A stretch of DNA of 64,000 bases. It comes from Streptomyces sp. DHE7-1 (GTDB taxonomy: Bacteria; Actinomycetota; Actinomycetes; Streptomycetales; Streptomycetaceae). The stretch lies in assembly GCA_016432725.1 (NCBI GenBank), contig JACJDG010000002.1, forward strand, positions 24,615 through 88,614, read 5' to 3'. Made by a program: the position numbers and the translations under genes. Position 1 is the stretch's first letter, and every line of letters starts with the position of its first letter. Shown one piece after another: positions 9,848 through 19,366 of this stretch. The notes under the pieces were generated by a model that was not told the DNA's origin, did no database searches, and saw only the letters and a list, made by a program, of their open reading frames with translations.

Positions 9848-10738
9848 TCACTCCGGGTTCGGAACGTTGAGGAGGGCTTCGACGGTGGCGCGGGCGTGGT
9901 GGTCTACGGCGCGGGCAAGGGCGGGGGTGATGCCCAGGAGGTGGGCGATGTGCTCGCTGGGCATGCCGTACAGGTACTGCAGGACCGCGAGGTCCATCTG
10001 GTCGTCGGACAGGCGGTTGATGGCGTCGAACAGGTCGATGAGTTCGGTCAGGTCGACCAGGTGGCCGGGGTCCCCGGGATGGCCGTGGACCGCGCGGGTG
10101 GAGAAGACTGCGGCGCGCAGGTCGGGATGTCCGTCCGAGCGGCGGGAGGCGCGAAGCATGACGCGGGAGCGGAACAGGCTCCAGGCGTAGCGGTAGAGGT
10201 TCGCGCTGGCGGCGGCTTCGTCCCAGCGGACCCAGAGGATGTCGAAGGCTTGGGAGACCACCCATCGGGCGCGTCGGTCGGTGAGGAGGAAGGCGCGGGC
10301 GTAGTCGGTGTACGCGCCTTCGACGGCCTCGGTGAATGCCTGGTAGGGCAGGGGCGGTCCCTCGCCCTCATACGCGACTTGCCGTATGGAGCGGCGGATC
10401 CAGTCGTCGTCCTTGTGGGCCTCACGTGCGGCCGCCGTCCACAGCCGGCGCAGTGGCTGGGTGGGCAAGCCGAGAGCGCGCGTGACGCTGAAGGTGATCT
10501 CCCACTGGGGGTAGTTGCCGTTGCCGCGCATGAGTTCGCTGATGCGCGTCTTGGAGTAGCCGGAGCGGTCGACGAGATCGTCGAGGGTCAGGCCGCTGGT
10601 GAACAGGACGCTGCGGGCGGGCTCGAGCCAGGCACGGTGTGACGGCCCCGCAAGGGGCGAGATGGGAGCCGGGGGCCTGCCGCGTCTGATTGTGTGGTGT
10701 ACCGGCGGGGGCTGGGCGGGGCCAGGAGACGGCATCAT
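9848..10738 (-). CDS. Regulator with N-terminal HTH and sigma-factor-like C-terminal half
   Basis: A 296-residue protein. The N-terminal part carries a XRE/LacI-like helix-turn-helix (GLTLDDLVDRSGYSKTRISELMRG). The C-terminal half resembles sigma-70 regions 2 and 4: DYARAFLLTDRRARWVVSQAFDILWVRWDEAAASANLYRYAWSLFR, then an HTH ending LYGMPSEHIAHLLGITPALARAVDHHARATVEALL. It is likely a DNA-binding regulator or an ECF-like sigma factor with an extra DNA-binding domain. The ATG at 10738 overlaps the TGA of the upstream small membrane protein (ATGA), so the two are translationally coupled. Confidence 0.75.
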   Translation of the reverse strand: MMPSPGPAQPPPVHHTIRRGRPPAPISPLAGPSHRAWLEPARSVLFTSGLTLDDLVDRSGYSKTRISELMRGNGNYPQWEITFSVTRALGLPTQPLRRLWTAAAREAHKDDDWIRRSIRQVAYEGEGPPLPYQAFTEAVEGAYTDYARAFLLTDRRARWVVSQAFDILWVRWDEAAASANLYRYAWSLFRSRVMLRASRRSDGHPDLRAAVFSTRAVHGHPGDPGHLVDLTELIDLFDAINRLSDDQMDLAVLQYLYGMPSEHIAHLLGITPALARAVDHHARATVEALLNVPNPE

Positions 10739-10980
10739 CGGACCGCCTCCTGGCCGTCCATTCCGCCGTCGGCGGCAGGGGCAGCAGCCGGGGCCGGATG
10801 AGTAACGGCGGGACGGGTATGGCCGTCGTACGCCGTGAGGGCCTGGACGATCTGTTGAACAAGCAGGCCCAGGGAGGGCAGCAGGACCGCAGCCGCGGCC
10901 GCATGCCCCAGCACGATCATGATCGTGCTCCATGTGAGGACCGCCGCCAACACGGCGACGATCACCACCTTCTTCGACAC
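10735..10980 (-). CDS. Small membrane protein, first gene of the regulator operon
   Basis: An 81-residue protein with one long or two short membrane segments (VVIVAVLAAVLTWSTIMIVLG and AAAVLLPSLGLLVQQIV), then an Ala/Pro-rich cytoplasmic or extracellular tail. Its stop overlaps the start of the HTH/sigma-like regulator. A membrane protein coupled to a sigma-like protein suggests an anti-sigma or sensor role, but it has no zinc-binding HxxxCxxC motif of classic anti-sigma factors, so this is only a possibility. Confidence 0.65.
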   Translation of the reverse strand: MSKKVVIVAVLAAVLTWSTIMIVLGHAAAAAVLLPSLGLLVQQIVQALTAYDGHTRPAVTHPAPAAAPAADGGMDGQEAVR

Positions 10981-11271
10981 GGGCGCACTCGGTTTCTGTG
11001 AGTGAGGACAACAACAGACCTTGCAGACAGCGGTGCTGAAGCGCCATCAGAAGGACCGCCAGCATGACCCCACAACGTCTCGCCACGCCACGTGATCATG
11101 GAGTTACGGAACAATGGCCATATCCGCCACGGTGCGCTACCTCCCGCCACCCCCGCCGCAGAAGCAGGCGGCCGAGGATTCAGCACTTTGGGGCGGATTC
11201 GTCACTTGCACCACTCGCCGGTGAAGTGTCCGTCATCATGGAGAGCACAGGCGCTCTTCGACGCCGCACTC

Positions 11272-11319
11272 ACGTGCGGCCCCCTGTGCTGAAGAAAGAC
11301 CCAAGAGGGGGCCGCACGT
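11272..11319. repeat. Perfect 14-bp inverted repeat in a gene-free stretch
   Basis: ACGTGCGGCCCCCT (11272-11285) and its exact reverse complement (11306-11319) flank a 20-base loop. The stretch 10981-11535 around it holds no gene I can support. The hairpin has no T-run on either side, so a simple intrinsic terminator is not obvious. It could be a bidirectional terminator, an operator for a dimer, or an old mobile-element end. Confidence 0.6.
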
Positions 11320-11535
11320 CCAAACCCCACCCCTGCCACACTCCGCAACCAGCAGGCCGCCGCACCCCGGGCCGCCCTCGAAGCCGTGATCGCAGCCAGA
11401 GCAGGGCGCCCCAAGCCCCGAGCACGCTCGCGCCCACTGATCATGCCGGAGACCACGAGGGGCGCCAGCTGCAGTTGGCGTCCCTACGGTGCTGGGAGCC
11501 TGGGTGTGGGGAGCTTCCCCGGGAACCATGTTTTA

Positions 11536-12421
11536 GAGGTCCTAACAGAAGTCGCTGATGATGTGGCTGTCGGCCTGGATGCTCGTTGGGTCGTTCGTGG
11601 GGAAGAGGAACTCGCGACCGTGGGTCGTGTCGGACGAACTGTGGTCGTTGATCGAGCCGTTGTTACCGGATCCGGGTCCGAAGCTGGTAGCGGGACGGCC
11701 GCGAGTTCCCGACCGGCAGGCTATGTGCGGGATCCTGTTCGTCCTGCACACCGGGATCCAGTGGGAGTACCTGCCTCAGGAGCTCGGCTACGGGTCCGGC
11801 ATGACATGCTGGCGCCGGCTGGCCGCGTGGAACGAGGCCGACGTGTGGGACAGGCTCCATGTCGTCCTGCTGTCGAAGCTGCGGGCGGCGAAGCAGCTCG
11901 ACTGGTCGCGGGCGGTGATCGACTCCAGCCACGTGCGGGCGGCTCGACGGGGCCCAAAAGCGGACCCAGTCCGGTCGACCGCGCACGGCCGGGCAGCAAG
12001 CACCACGTCCTCACCGACGGCCAGGGCATCCCGCTCGCGGTGTCACTGACCGGCGGGAACCGCAACGACGTCACGCAACTGCTACCGCTCCTCGCCAAGG
12101 TCCCCTCGGTCCCGGGCCTGGTCGGCCGACCGCGCAGACGGCCCGACGTTCTGCTCGGCGACCGCGGCTACGACCACGACAAGTACCGCCGACTCGTCTG
12201 GACCCAGGGCATCAAACCGGTGATCGCCCGCCGCGGTATCCCGCACGGCTCCGGCCTCGGAGTACACCGATGGGTCGTCGAGCGCACCATCGCCTGGCTC
12301 CACGGCCTCCGGCGCCTACGCGTCCGCTGGGAAACGACGCGACGACATCCACGAAGCCTTCCTCGGCCTCGCGACCTGCGTCGTCACCCACCGTCACGTC
12401 CAACGCCTTTGCTAGGACCTC
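11536..12421 (+). mobile_element. IS5-family insertion sequence, copy A (complete)
   Basis: The element is bounded by GAGGTCCTA at 11536 and TAGGACCTC ending at 12421. The trinucleotide TTA sits on both sides (11533-11535 and 12422-12424), the short target duplication expected of IS5-type elements. It carries two overlapping transposase frames. A second copy lies inverted at 22507-23261. Confidence 0.9.
11558..12415 (+). CDS. IS5-family DDE transposase made by -1 frameshifting (orfA/orfB)
   Basis: The DDE transposase cuts and joins the ends of IS copy A. orfA (11558-12049) starts MMWLSAWML and holds the N-terminal domain (WSLIEPLLPD, GIQWEYLPQELGYGSGMTCWRRL) and the first catalytic Asp (AVIDSSHVRA). 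orfB continues in the -1 frame with HHVLTDGQGIPLAVSLTGGNRND, LLGDRGYDHDKYR (second Asp) and VVERTIAWLHGLRRLRVRWE (Glu). At 11953-11959 lies CCCAAAA, a textbook X-XXY-YYZ slippery heptamer in the correct phase. The inverted copy has the same shift at the same place, so it is programmed and not an error. A separate one-base shift near 12333 hides the natural stop (TAG at 12413). Confidence 0.85.
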
Positions 12422-12469
12422 TTAAACGCCACCGCCTGATGAACGGTGTCTGGGCGCTAAGCCGTCGGC

Positions 12470-12491
12470 ACGCTTTCGGATGCGAAAGCGT
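12470..12491. repeat. 9-bp hairpin downstream of IS copy A
   Basis: ACGCTTTCG (12470-12478) and CGAAAGCGT (12483-12491) form a perfect 9-bp stem with a GATG tetraloop, enclosed by a further GCGCTA/TAGCGC pair. No gene covers 12425-12662. It could be a terminator or an RNA structure left from the sequence the IS entered. Confidence 0.5.
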
Positions 12492-12622
12492 GGTAGCGCT
12501 CTGGCCACCTATTCCCAGACGGGCAGCCCGTCCTCGCGCCGGCGACGCAGGGCGGCGACCGCCGTCTTCGGCAGTGCCGGTCCAGCGCGGCCGCGGATGT
12601 CCGCAGGCACCTTCACGTATAT

Positions 12623-12641
12623 CGATCACTTTCGGTGATCG
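12623..12641 (-). terminator. Hairpin just downstream of the kinase gene
   Basis: CGATCAC and GTGATCG form a 7-bp stem around a 5-base loop, 22 bases past the kinase stop codon. It has no T-run. Streptomyces terminators often lack one, so a terminator is a reasonable but unproven reading. Confidence 0.4.
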
Positions 12642-12662
12642 CGTCACTCATCCGCGTCTGGG

Positions 12663-14343
12663 TCAGGCGCCGGTGTGTTCGGTGAGGCAGACGTACTGCG
12701 GGGGTTCCTGGTCACCGAGACTGCTGTAGTCCAGAACGGCCGGGTACGTCAGGCGGGTTCCTGGGTAGAGAGGCGTGCAGTCCTGTTCGGCCTCGTAGAA
12801 GTCGACCGTTTCGTCCCCCGGTACATCGCGGGTGCCGGCGGAGTTCACCAGGTCGGCGCCGCACTGGTAGCCGGGGGCGTTCATCAGCAGCACGCCGTCA
12901 CGGACGGTCCCGTTGCCGCTGCCGGTCCAAGCGACGCAGTACAAGACCCTGGGTCTCCGCCCGTGGACGGCTCGGAGATTACGTTCACCCTTTGCAGGAC
13001 GGGCGGGCCGCCGCACAGGCTGTTGATGTCCTTGACGTAGTACGGAGATCCGACGGCGCAGATGTCCTTCTTGGACTTACAGTCCGGCTCACCCGCCGCG
13101 GTCTTGTAGGTGACCGGCAGGCACTGGGCGGAGACTGTCGCCGCTGGGGTCCCCTTCCGCCTGGTGTTCGGGGTGTCTGCCGCCCGGGGGACGGTGACTG
13201 CTGCGCGACGTCCGTCAGGGGAGGTGGTGATGGAGGCCGTCGTGTCCGCCCCGGCCGCTGGGCTGCTCGGCTGCCCGCCCCAATTGTGCCCGGCGATCAG
13301 GTAGGTGCTTACGGCAGCCACAGCGAAACTGGTGGCGGCGGCCGCAGCACCGAGCCAGAGCCTGCGGCGGGCGACCCGACGCCGAGCCAGGGTCCAGGTC
13401 GGGTCGTCCTCGGACGTCGGCAGGCCCTCCCATCCAGCCGTGACCAGGTCACCGACCAGGGTCGGCGCCGTGGCCCCGGGATGCAGGACCTGGGTGCTCT
13501 GGGCAGCGAGCAGCGCTGCGCTCTGCCCGGCCAGCGCGGCAGCCGTGGGCCGCTCCTGCGGTGTTTTGACCAGCGCGGACGTCACCAGGGCCAGGAGGTC
13601 GTCGGGGATTCCGGCAAGGTCAGGGTCGGCGGACATGACCCGGGCTGCGACCGCGTCCGGTGCGCCGGTGCCGAACGGCAGGCGTCCGGTGGCGGCGTAG
13701 GCGACCAAGGCTCCCCAGGAGAAGACGTCCCCGGCCGGCCCTACGGCGCCGGTACGGTAGCCCTCGGGGCTGATCCAGCCCATGGTGCCGGTCATCACGC
13801 CGGTCCGGGTGACGGAGGTGCCGTCCAGGGCATGGGCGATGCCGAAGTCCACCATCCGCGGCCCGTCGGGGCCAGGATGACGTTCCCCGGCTTCACATCG
13901 CGGTGCACCACCCCGGCTGCGTGGACGGCGGCCAGCGCGGCCGCGCTACCCGCCGCTAGCGCATAGAGCGGGGCTCCCGAGAGCGGGCCGTGCGCGGCGA
14001 GGTGCTCGCCGAGCGTGGGGCCAGGGACGTACGGGGTGGCCAGCCAGGGATCGGCCGCGCTCGGGTCCGCGGCGAGCAGCGGCACCAGGCAGGGGCCCGT
14101 GACCCGCCGGGACAGCTCGACTTCCCGCTTGAACCGCGCCCGGAACTCTTCATCGCCGGCCTGCGCCGGGTGAACGACCTTGACCGCCACCCGCCGGCCG
14201 TCGGGGTCCAAGGCTGCGTGAACTGTTCCCATGCCGCCCGAACCCAGCCGCCCGATGACTCGATACGGACCGATCCGACCCGGATCACCAGGCCGCGCAG
14301 AATGAACACGCGTGGACAACGACGCCCCCACAGACAAGAACAC
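12663..14343 (-). CDS. Transmembrane Ser/Thr protein kinase, PknB-like (two frameshifts)
   Basis: An eukaryotic-type protein kinase that phosphorylates Ser/Thr at the membrane. Motifs in order: glycine loop GRLGSGGMGTVHAA, VAVKVV (ATP Lys about residue 55), catalytic HRDVKPGN (about residue 147), DFG in MVDFGIAHAL, APE-like ISPEG, then DVFSWG and the helical C-lobe. A membrane helix (LWLGAAAAATSFAVAAVSTYLIAG) precedes an extracellular domain with several Cys (AQCLPV, DCKSKKDICAVG, NSLCGG, QCGADL, DCTPLYPG, QYVCLTE). The frame changes near 13860, where adding one C to a C4 run restores LAPDGPRMVDFG, and again near 12960. Both look like homopolymer errors, so the gene is probably intact. The start may be GTG near 14310. 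Confidence 0.8.
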
Positions 14344-15225
14344 CCCAACCGCGCCGGTCGGATCGCAACTCTCTCACGTCACTTGCGGGGCCATCAGCCA
14401 GACGGCCGACCGCGTCGGTCTGCTGCACCGTGGGGCGTGGTGGGTCAAGGTACGGAACGTCGACACGGGTTCCGTGTTGCGCATGTCGCCGGTGATTCAC
14501 CGAGTCGCGGGCAGTTCGTCCGAGCGGATCGCGGTGCATACGAACCTTCCGCAATGGCGCCCGCCTGGTTGAAGCAGGTCTGCGCGTGCTGGGCGTGCCC
14601 CGCAGCTACCGGGCGGCACCCGGGAATGAGAAACCGAATGGAAGCTGACCAAGCGGGGGCTGGGGCCGTGGGCGCGGATCTATCGTCCCGCCCAGGGAGG
14701 GCCGCCGAAGTTGCGTGCAGTTGTGCATCCCCTCGTGGCGCGCCCTCGATGGCCGGGTGTGGGGGCATGCCGCCCAGCTTGAGCCGGAGGAGCTCGCCCA
14801 TGTGCTGGGCCTGTAAGCGGTGCGGGTGGGCTCCACGGCCGTCACCGGCCTGCAGCTGATGACCGCGCTGAACCCGCCGACCCGCGCCAGCGCACCGGAC
14901 GCCGACGGCAAAGGCACCCGAACACCGTCCCGGCTCGCTGGGCACCCAGCCGACGGCCCCGGCCCCGTGCGGGGCGCCCGACGGACACCCCGTCCTGACC
15001 GACCTGCCCCGCTTCCACGTACGCGGCCCCGACGAGCGGCTGTTCGAGGAGGCCTTCGACTGGGCACGGGACCTGACCGACGCCGAGTGCATGAGTCGCC
15101 GCCTGGTCGGCACGACGTCGACCTCGCCTTCGGCGCGGCCGCCAACGGCGCCGTCGTCGGCCTCGCCTCGCCGCCGGTCCATGTCACCCGGCCCGCATTC
15201 GACCGGGCGCTGCCTGGCTCGTGAT
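14312..15225 (+). other. Broken coding remnants, unidentified
   Basis: No intact gene is visible here. Fragments of plausible protein appear in changing plus-strand frames. One is 14312-14572 (ISQTADRVGLLHRGAWWVKV). Another, near 14760-14815, ends QLEPEELAHVLGL. A third, near 14960-15110, reads GHPVLTDLPRFHVRGPDE and RLFEEAFDWARDLTDAEC. I do not recognise the family. The region may be one or two decayed genes, or genes hidden by several frameshifts. The stretch 15226-15544 holds nothing I can support. Confidence 0.3.
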
Positions 15226-15544
15226 GGCGCCGTCGTGCGGTAGTCGATCTATATGCGGGTTCCGTGGCTCGAACCGCCTCGCACAGGCGCCATGGTAGGC
15301 GGCCCCACGGCAGTGGCGCGTATGCGTCGACGTCGCCTGTCTGATGGCCGCGTCCCGCCCATCAGCGGGATCACTACACAGATAGTTGACCCCTCCCCCT
15401 GTAGCGGTATCGAGAGTGCTGGCGTGTCAGTAGTGCGGGGTGTCGTCCCGCTGGCTCGCGGAGCGCCGTGTACGCGAGCCATCCCACGTACAGAAGAGAC
15501 CGTAAATCCCAGGTACGCCGTCCGCAGTCCAGCATGATCGCTGT

Positions 15545-15825
15545 GTGAGACGTGTGCCGAAGTTGGTGGGACTGCTTTACCTTGTCCTGGTTGTGGCGCT
15601 CTTGGCGTGGAGCTCTGCGCGCGGTCACCGGGTGGACTCGCTGGTCACCCTGGTCTCCGCGTTCACTGCGCTCCTCGCCCTCCCTGCCGCAGTAATTGGC
15701 GTGCTCGCTCTTGGCAAGGCTGATCCGGCGCCCATTCATTTGGGCGACGTGGCTGACCAACTCGCGCAGGCAGTACGCCAGCAGTGGGAGACCGAAGCCC
15801 GCCTGCGTCGCCTCAACGACCCTGC
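15545..15825 (+). pseudogene. 5' fragment of a NACHT-type NTPase gene
   Basis: The first 93 or so codons read as the membrane-anchored N-terminus common in Streptomyces NACHT proteins: a membrane helix (LVGLLYLVLVVALLAWSS), a second (VSAFTALLALPAAVIGVLALG) and the linker ADQLAQAVRQQWETEARLRRLNDP. In that family the next residues normally lead into the NTPase domain. Here similarity stops at about 15822 and the sequence becomes the antisense of another broken gene (15822-16123). Only the 5' end survives. Confidence 0.6.
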
Positions 15826-16123
15826 GCAGGCCTTGTGTACGGACCGCCTCCCACTGAGCCTGCTGCCGCCTGCGGTGGATCCAGGCGCCACCGGCCAGCA
15901 GCCCGAGCACACCGACGACCGCCAGGATCCACCAATGCGCGAGGAGCCAGTTGACGACGGCCACCACCAAGGCCACGCCCAGGGTTGCGGCTATCAACAG
16001 GCCCATCAGCCGGTCGTCCGCACGCTGCTGCCGCCGCCTGTAGGGCCTGCGGGTGCGGGTGCGGCGCCGGGCGGGTGGGCGCCTGGTTGTCGCGGGCCGG
16101 CCCTTGCGGGTGCGGGGGCTCAC
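15822..16123 (-). pseudogene. 5' fragment of a membrane-anchored Mrr-type restriction endonuclease gene
   Basis: The fragment begins with a very basic stretch (RTRTRRPYRRRQQR), then two membrane segments (LMGLLIAATLGVALVVAVVNWLL, WWILAVVGVLGLLAGGAWI) and the linker QAQWEAVRTQGLRR. This is the usual start of Streptomyces membrane proteins with a C-terminal Mrr_cat nuclease. The nuclease domain is absent: past about 15825 the frame runs antisense through the NACHT fragment. The GTG start at 16123 overlaps the TGA of the upstream 94-residue gene (GTGA). Family assignment rests on remembered architecture. Confidence 0.55.
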
Positions 16124-16404
16124 CGGCTGGCCTGCGTGACGCCACCCGCCAACTGCTCCAGAACGTTCAGGATGCCCTGGCCCACCGGAGTGGGGGCCAG
16201 CAGGATTCCGAGCGCCAGAACGGTCACCACGGTCAACTTCTCATCGAAGCGGCTCCGGGCCTCCGTACGCTGCCGCAACCGGAAGAATACGATGACCGCG
16301 AGCAGCAACGCCACATTGATCGTCAGCAACCGCCCCACCTCCCCCACCAACCGCACAGGGACAGCCCGACGCTCACCCCCGGCCTTCCTATGTAGCCGCA
16401 CCAC
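16120..16404 (-). CDS. Small membrane protein, 94 residues
   Basis: Two hydrophobic segments (LLTINVALLLAVIVFFRLR and LTVVTVLALGILLAPTPVGQGI) separated by a charged loop, with a C-terminal amphipathic end (NVLEQLAGGVTQASR). The gene is translationally coupled to the truncated nuclease gene downstream. A helper or holin-like partner of the membrane nuclease is possible, but nothing shows it directly. Confidence 0.55.
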   Translation of the reverse strand: MVRLHRKAGGERRAVPVRLVGEVGRLLTINVALLLAVIVFFRLRQRTEARSRFDEKLTVVTVLALGILLAPTPVGQGILNVLEQLAGGVTQASR

Positions 16405-16595
16405 AATGATCTTGAGAGTGGATTACTGGCGAATGGCACAAACCCATCCGGGCGTGGCCGAATTAGATGTCCCGTGTTGCGCGGTCCGGGAGCAGCCGGG
16501 AGGCGCTACTGGTGAAGCGGGGCGGGAGCGAGGGTGATGGCCATCCAGGGCACGGCGGCTTCACGGAAGCTGTGCCCGACAGGATCAAGGCCGCT

Positions 16596-16715
16596 CTACT
16601 CGGTGAGACTGAAGCACGCCACCATGATCATTTCCGAGCCTTCGGCGACGGAGACCAGGTGGGTCCCGCAGCGCGGACAGAAGCCGCGGTGCAGGGTCGG
16701 CCAGAACGGCTGTCA
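16596..16715 (-). pseudogene. 3' remnant of a GFA-family (DUF636-type) zinc protein
   Basis: Reading the minus strand gives FWPTLHRGFCPRCGTHLVSV followed by a short beta-rich end and a TAG stop at 16598-16596. The phrase HRGFCPRCGTHL is the C-terminal zinc motif of glutathione-dependent formaldehyde-activating-like proteins. No start codon or N-terminal Cys motif is present upstream, so only the tail remains. Confidence 0.45.
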
Positions 16716-16816
16716 CTCCGGCGTGCTCAGCGGACACCGCCGCAGAACGCGGCCCTTGGCCGAGCTTCATCTACGCGGATGATCTACACCACTCCGGCCC
16801 GGCCACGGGCCACGTT

Positions 16817-17446
16817 CTACGGGCGGCGGGCCAGCAGGTGGGTGTCGAGGAAGCCCCGCTCGGTCGCTGGGTCGTGGAGCAGCCGAGCCACCGTAATGAG
16901 TCCGGCACCGGCCAGCAACTCGGCAAACTGCTCCGCCGGCCAGCTATAGGCGGGTGCCACCTTATGGTCGAAGCGGACCGGCTCAGGCCCTTCGGTTCCG
17001 AAGAAGGACACCAAGAGCAGGCCCCCTGGTGCCAGGACACGCATCTGCTCAACGAGCAGCGCGGGCAGCTCTTCAGGTGGGGTATGGATCATCGAGTAGT
17101 GGGCGAGCACTCCGCCGAGTGCGCCGTCGTCGACCGGCAGGGCCTCCATCCGCGCTTCGTCGAACCGCAGCGCTGGCTGGGTCCGCCGAGCGTGGTCGAC
17201 CATGGCCGGGGAGAGGTCGATCCCGAAGGCGTCCAACCCCAGATCGTGGAGCATGGCCGTCAAATGACCGGGTCCGCACCCGACGTCGGCTACCCGCAGG
17301 TTCCCCGTGTCACGCACGAGCTCCGCGAAGGTGCCGATCATGTTCCGTGCGAATGGCCGCGTCTCCAACCGACTAGTGAACATCGACGCATAGAGTTCGA
17401 CGACCCCGTCGTAGGCCGCCCTGGTCTCGTCCTGGTGTCTTAACAC
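16817..17446 (-). CDS. SAM-dependent class I methyltransferase
   Basis: A Rossmann-fold methyltransferase of about 209 residues. Motif I is VADVGCGPGHLTAML, followed by GLDAFGIDLSPAMVDHAR (acidic residue binding the ribose of SAM), RMEALPVDDGALGGVLAHYSMIHTPPEELPALL (motif IV region) and LAPGGLLLVSFFGTEG. The substrate cannot be told; small molecules are usual for this Methyltransf_11/25 type. I placed the start at GTG 17446 (VLRHQDETRAAYDGVV). The frame is open further upstream, so the start is uncertain. No operon partner is visible. The stretch 17447-17771 holds no gene I can support. Confidence 0.75.
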   Translation of the reverse strand: MLRHQDETRAAYDGVVELYASMFTSRLETRPFARNMIGTFAELVRDTGNLRVADVGCGPGHLTAMLHDLGLDAFGIDLSPAMVDHARRTQPALRFDEARMEALPVDDGALGGVLAHYSMIHTPPEELPALLVEQMRVLAPGGLLLVSFFGTEGPEPVRFDHKVAPAYSWPAEQFAELLAGAGLITVARLLHDPATERGFLDTHLLARRP

Positions 17447-17771
17447 GGGCAGGAAACTAACACCCGCGCCATTTGCAGCCGTTCTCCGGCCCCATACCGG
17501 CCCTTCCTCTCGGACTGCTCGTCCCGTCCCCGAGTAGGACATCCCTGGTAGTTCGGAGAAGGCAGCTGCCGATGGTGCGTGGCGGTGCTGGCGCAGCGCA
17601 CTTGTTCCGGAGATGCGGTATTCCGGTGTAGGGCCGCCACAGGAACCCACCTACGGCCTGCTCCCTGCTACCGCCGGCGGGGCACCTTCACTCACCACGC
17701 GCCAGGACCGGACTTCGTCGTGAGGAGGCAAGACACCGGCGTCCCTGGGGCCGATGCGATAGCGTGCATTT

Positions 17772-18239
17772 GTGAGCCTTGAAGACGCTGCCCGCAGATT
17801 GGCTAATGAACAGCGGAGCAAGGACACTGCAGCGGCGACTGCTACAGAGGCGCGTCGAGCACGCGTGGTCACGCCTACGCCCGAGGGCCTGGAGTTCGTG
17901 GGCTTCTGCCGCAACCACGGGGTGGCCCTGGTGCCGATAAGGGGCTTTCGACAGAAGCGCTGGAGCGGCAAGACCGTCACGACCACCGTGGGGCGCGGCT
18001 GGCCACTCGACGTCTGGGAAGGCGATTCACGGGGAGGTCTGTACCTGTGCGTCTGGGAGGATGGCACCGTCGTCACCGTGACCGGCCACGGTCCGTTCAC
18101 GCTGTGTGAACAAGTAGATCCGATGGATCTCCCACGGTGGTCTATCTTGCATAGCCCCTCGTTGGCGGACCTCCCCGCAAGGACGGCAGGCAACATCTTG
18201 ATCAAGAAGGAGAACGGCGCGCTGAAACCGCCGTTCTAG
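17772..18239 (+). CDS. Hypothetical protein, gene ending exactly at two IS insertion sites
   Basis: A 155-residue soluble protein with a GTG start. The N-terminus is a charged helix (LEDAARRLANEQRSKDTAAA). The rest looks like a small beta domain: GLEFVGFCRNHGVALVPIRG, VGRGWPLDVWE, GLYLCVWEDGTVVTVTGHGPFTL. I do not recognise it. Its TAG stop straddles the TA target of the IS630 element that follows. Removing both downstream IS elements leaves TTC-TAA, so the native gene ended at the same codon and is intact. Confidence 0.65.
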   Translation: MSLEDAARRLANEQRSKDTAAATATEARRARVVTPTPEGLEFVGFCRNHGVALVPIRGFRQKRWSGKTVTTTVGRGWPLDVWEGDSRGGLYLCVWEDGTVVTVTGHGPFTLCEQVDPMDLPRWSILHSPSLADLPARTAGNILIKKENGALKPPF

Positions 18240-19366
18240 TGTTCTGAGTCGGGAATTCCATTCAGATGTATAGGCTTGCCCTATGGCACGGATGGGGCGG
18301 CCGAAGGCCGAGTTGACGCTGTCGGACGAGGAACGAGCCGCGCTCGAGGAGTGGGTGCGGCGTCGTTCCACGCCGCAGGCGTGGGCCTTGCGGTGTCGGA
18401 TCGTCCTGGCCTGTGCAGCCGGTGCGTCGAACAAGGATGTTGCGGAGCAGTTGGGCTCGATGCCTCATGCGGTGGGCCGCTGGCGGGCCCGGTTCGTGCA
18501 GTACCGGATCGCCGGGCTGGGTGACATGCCGCGTCCGGGCGGCCCCAGGACCGTGACGGACGAGCAGGTCGCCGCGGTGGTCACCAGGACACTGGAATCC
18601 ACTCCGAAGGACGCGACGCACTGGTCGACAAGGTCGATGGCGAAGGAGATGGCCTCTCGCAGTCGTCGGTGTCACGGATCTGGCGGGCGTTCGGCCTGCA
18701 GCCGCACCGGTCGCAGACCTTCAAGCTGTCGACCGATCCGTACTTCGTCGACAAGGTCCACGATGTCGTGGGCCTGTATCTGGACCCGCCCGAGCGGGCC
18801 CTGGTGTTCTGCGTCGACGAGAAGTCGCAGATCCAGGCGCTGGACCGGTCCCAGCCCGTGCTGCCGATGATGCCCGGGGTTCCTCAACGGACGACCCACG
18901 ACTACGTCCGGGCCGGCACCACCACTCTGTTCGCCGCCCTCGAGGTCGCCACCGGCAAAGTGATCGGCTCCCTGCACCGCAGACATCGGGCCGAGGAGTT
19001 CAAGAAGTTCCTGGTCAAGCTCGACAAAGAGGTGCCCGCCGGCCTGGACGTCCATCTCATCTGTGACAACTACGCCACCCACAAGACGCCCGCGATCAAG
19101 AAGTGGCTGCTGGCCCATCCCCGGTTCCATCTGCACTTCACGCCGACCGGCTCGTCCTGGCTGAACCTCGTCGAGCGCTGGTTCGCCGAACTGACCAACA
19201 AGCGGATACGGCGAGGCGTCCACCGGTCCGTTCAGGCTCTGGAGAAGGACATCCGCAACTGGATCGCCGCCTGGAACACCCCAAACCCTACGTCTGGACG
19301 AAGACCGCGGACGAGATCCTCGAACGCCTCGCCAGCTATCTGAACAGAATTCCCGACTCAGAACAC
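18239..19366 (+). mobile_element. IS630-family insertion sequence, complete ends
   Basis: The ends are GTGTTCTGAGTCGGGAATTC (18239-18258) and its exact reverse complement (19347-19366), a perfect 20-bp inverted repeat. TA dinucleotides flank it on both sides (18237-18238, 19367-19368), the target duplication that defines IS630/Tc1-mariner elements. It sits directly against the left end of the next element. Confidence 0.95.

Noticed and set aside
11386..12729. One open frame of 447 residues covering IS copy A and both flanks.
   Set aside because: It starts outside the element, and only its middle is orfB. The inverted repeats and the slippery site give better limits.
14445..15182. A minus-strand frame of 245 residues.
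   Set aside because: Composition is that of an antisense frame (Arg, Ser, Pro-rich without hydrophobic core), while plus-strand pieces look more like protein.
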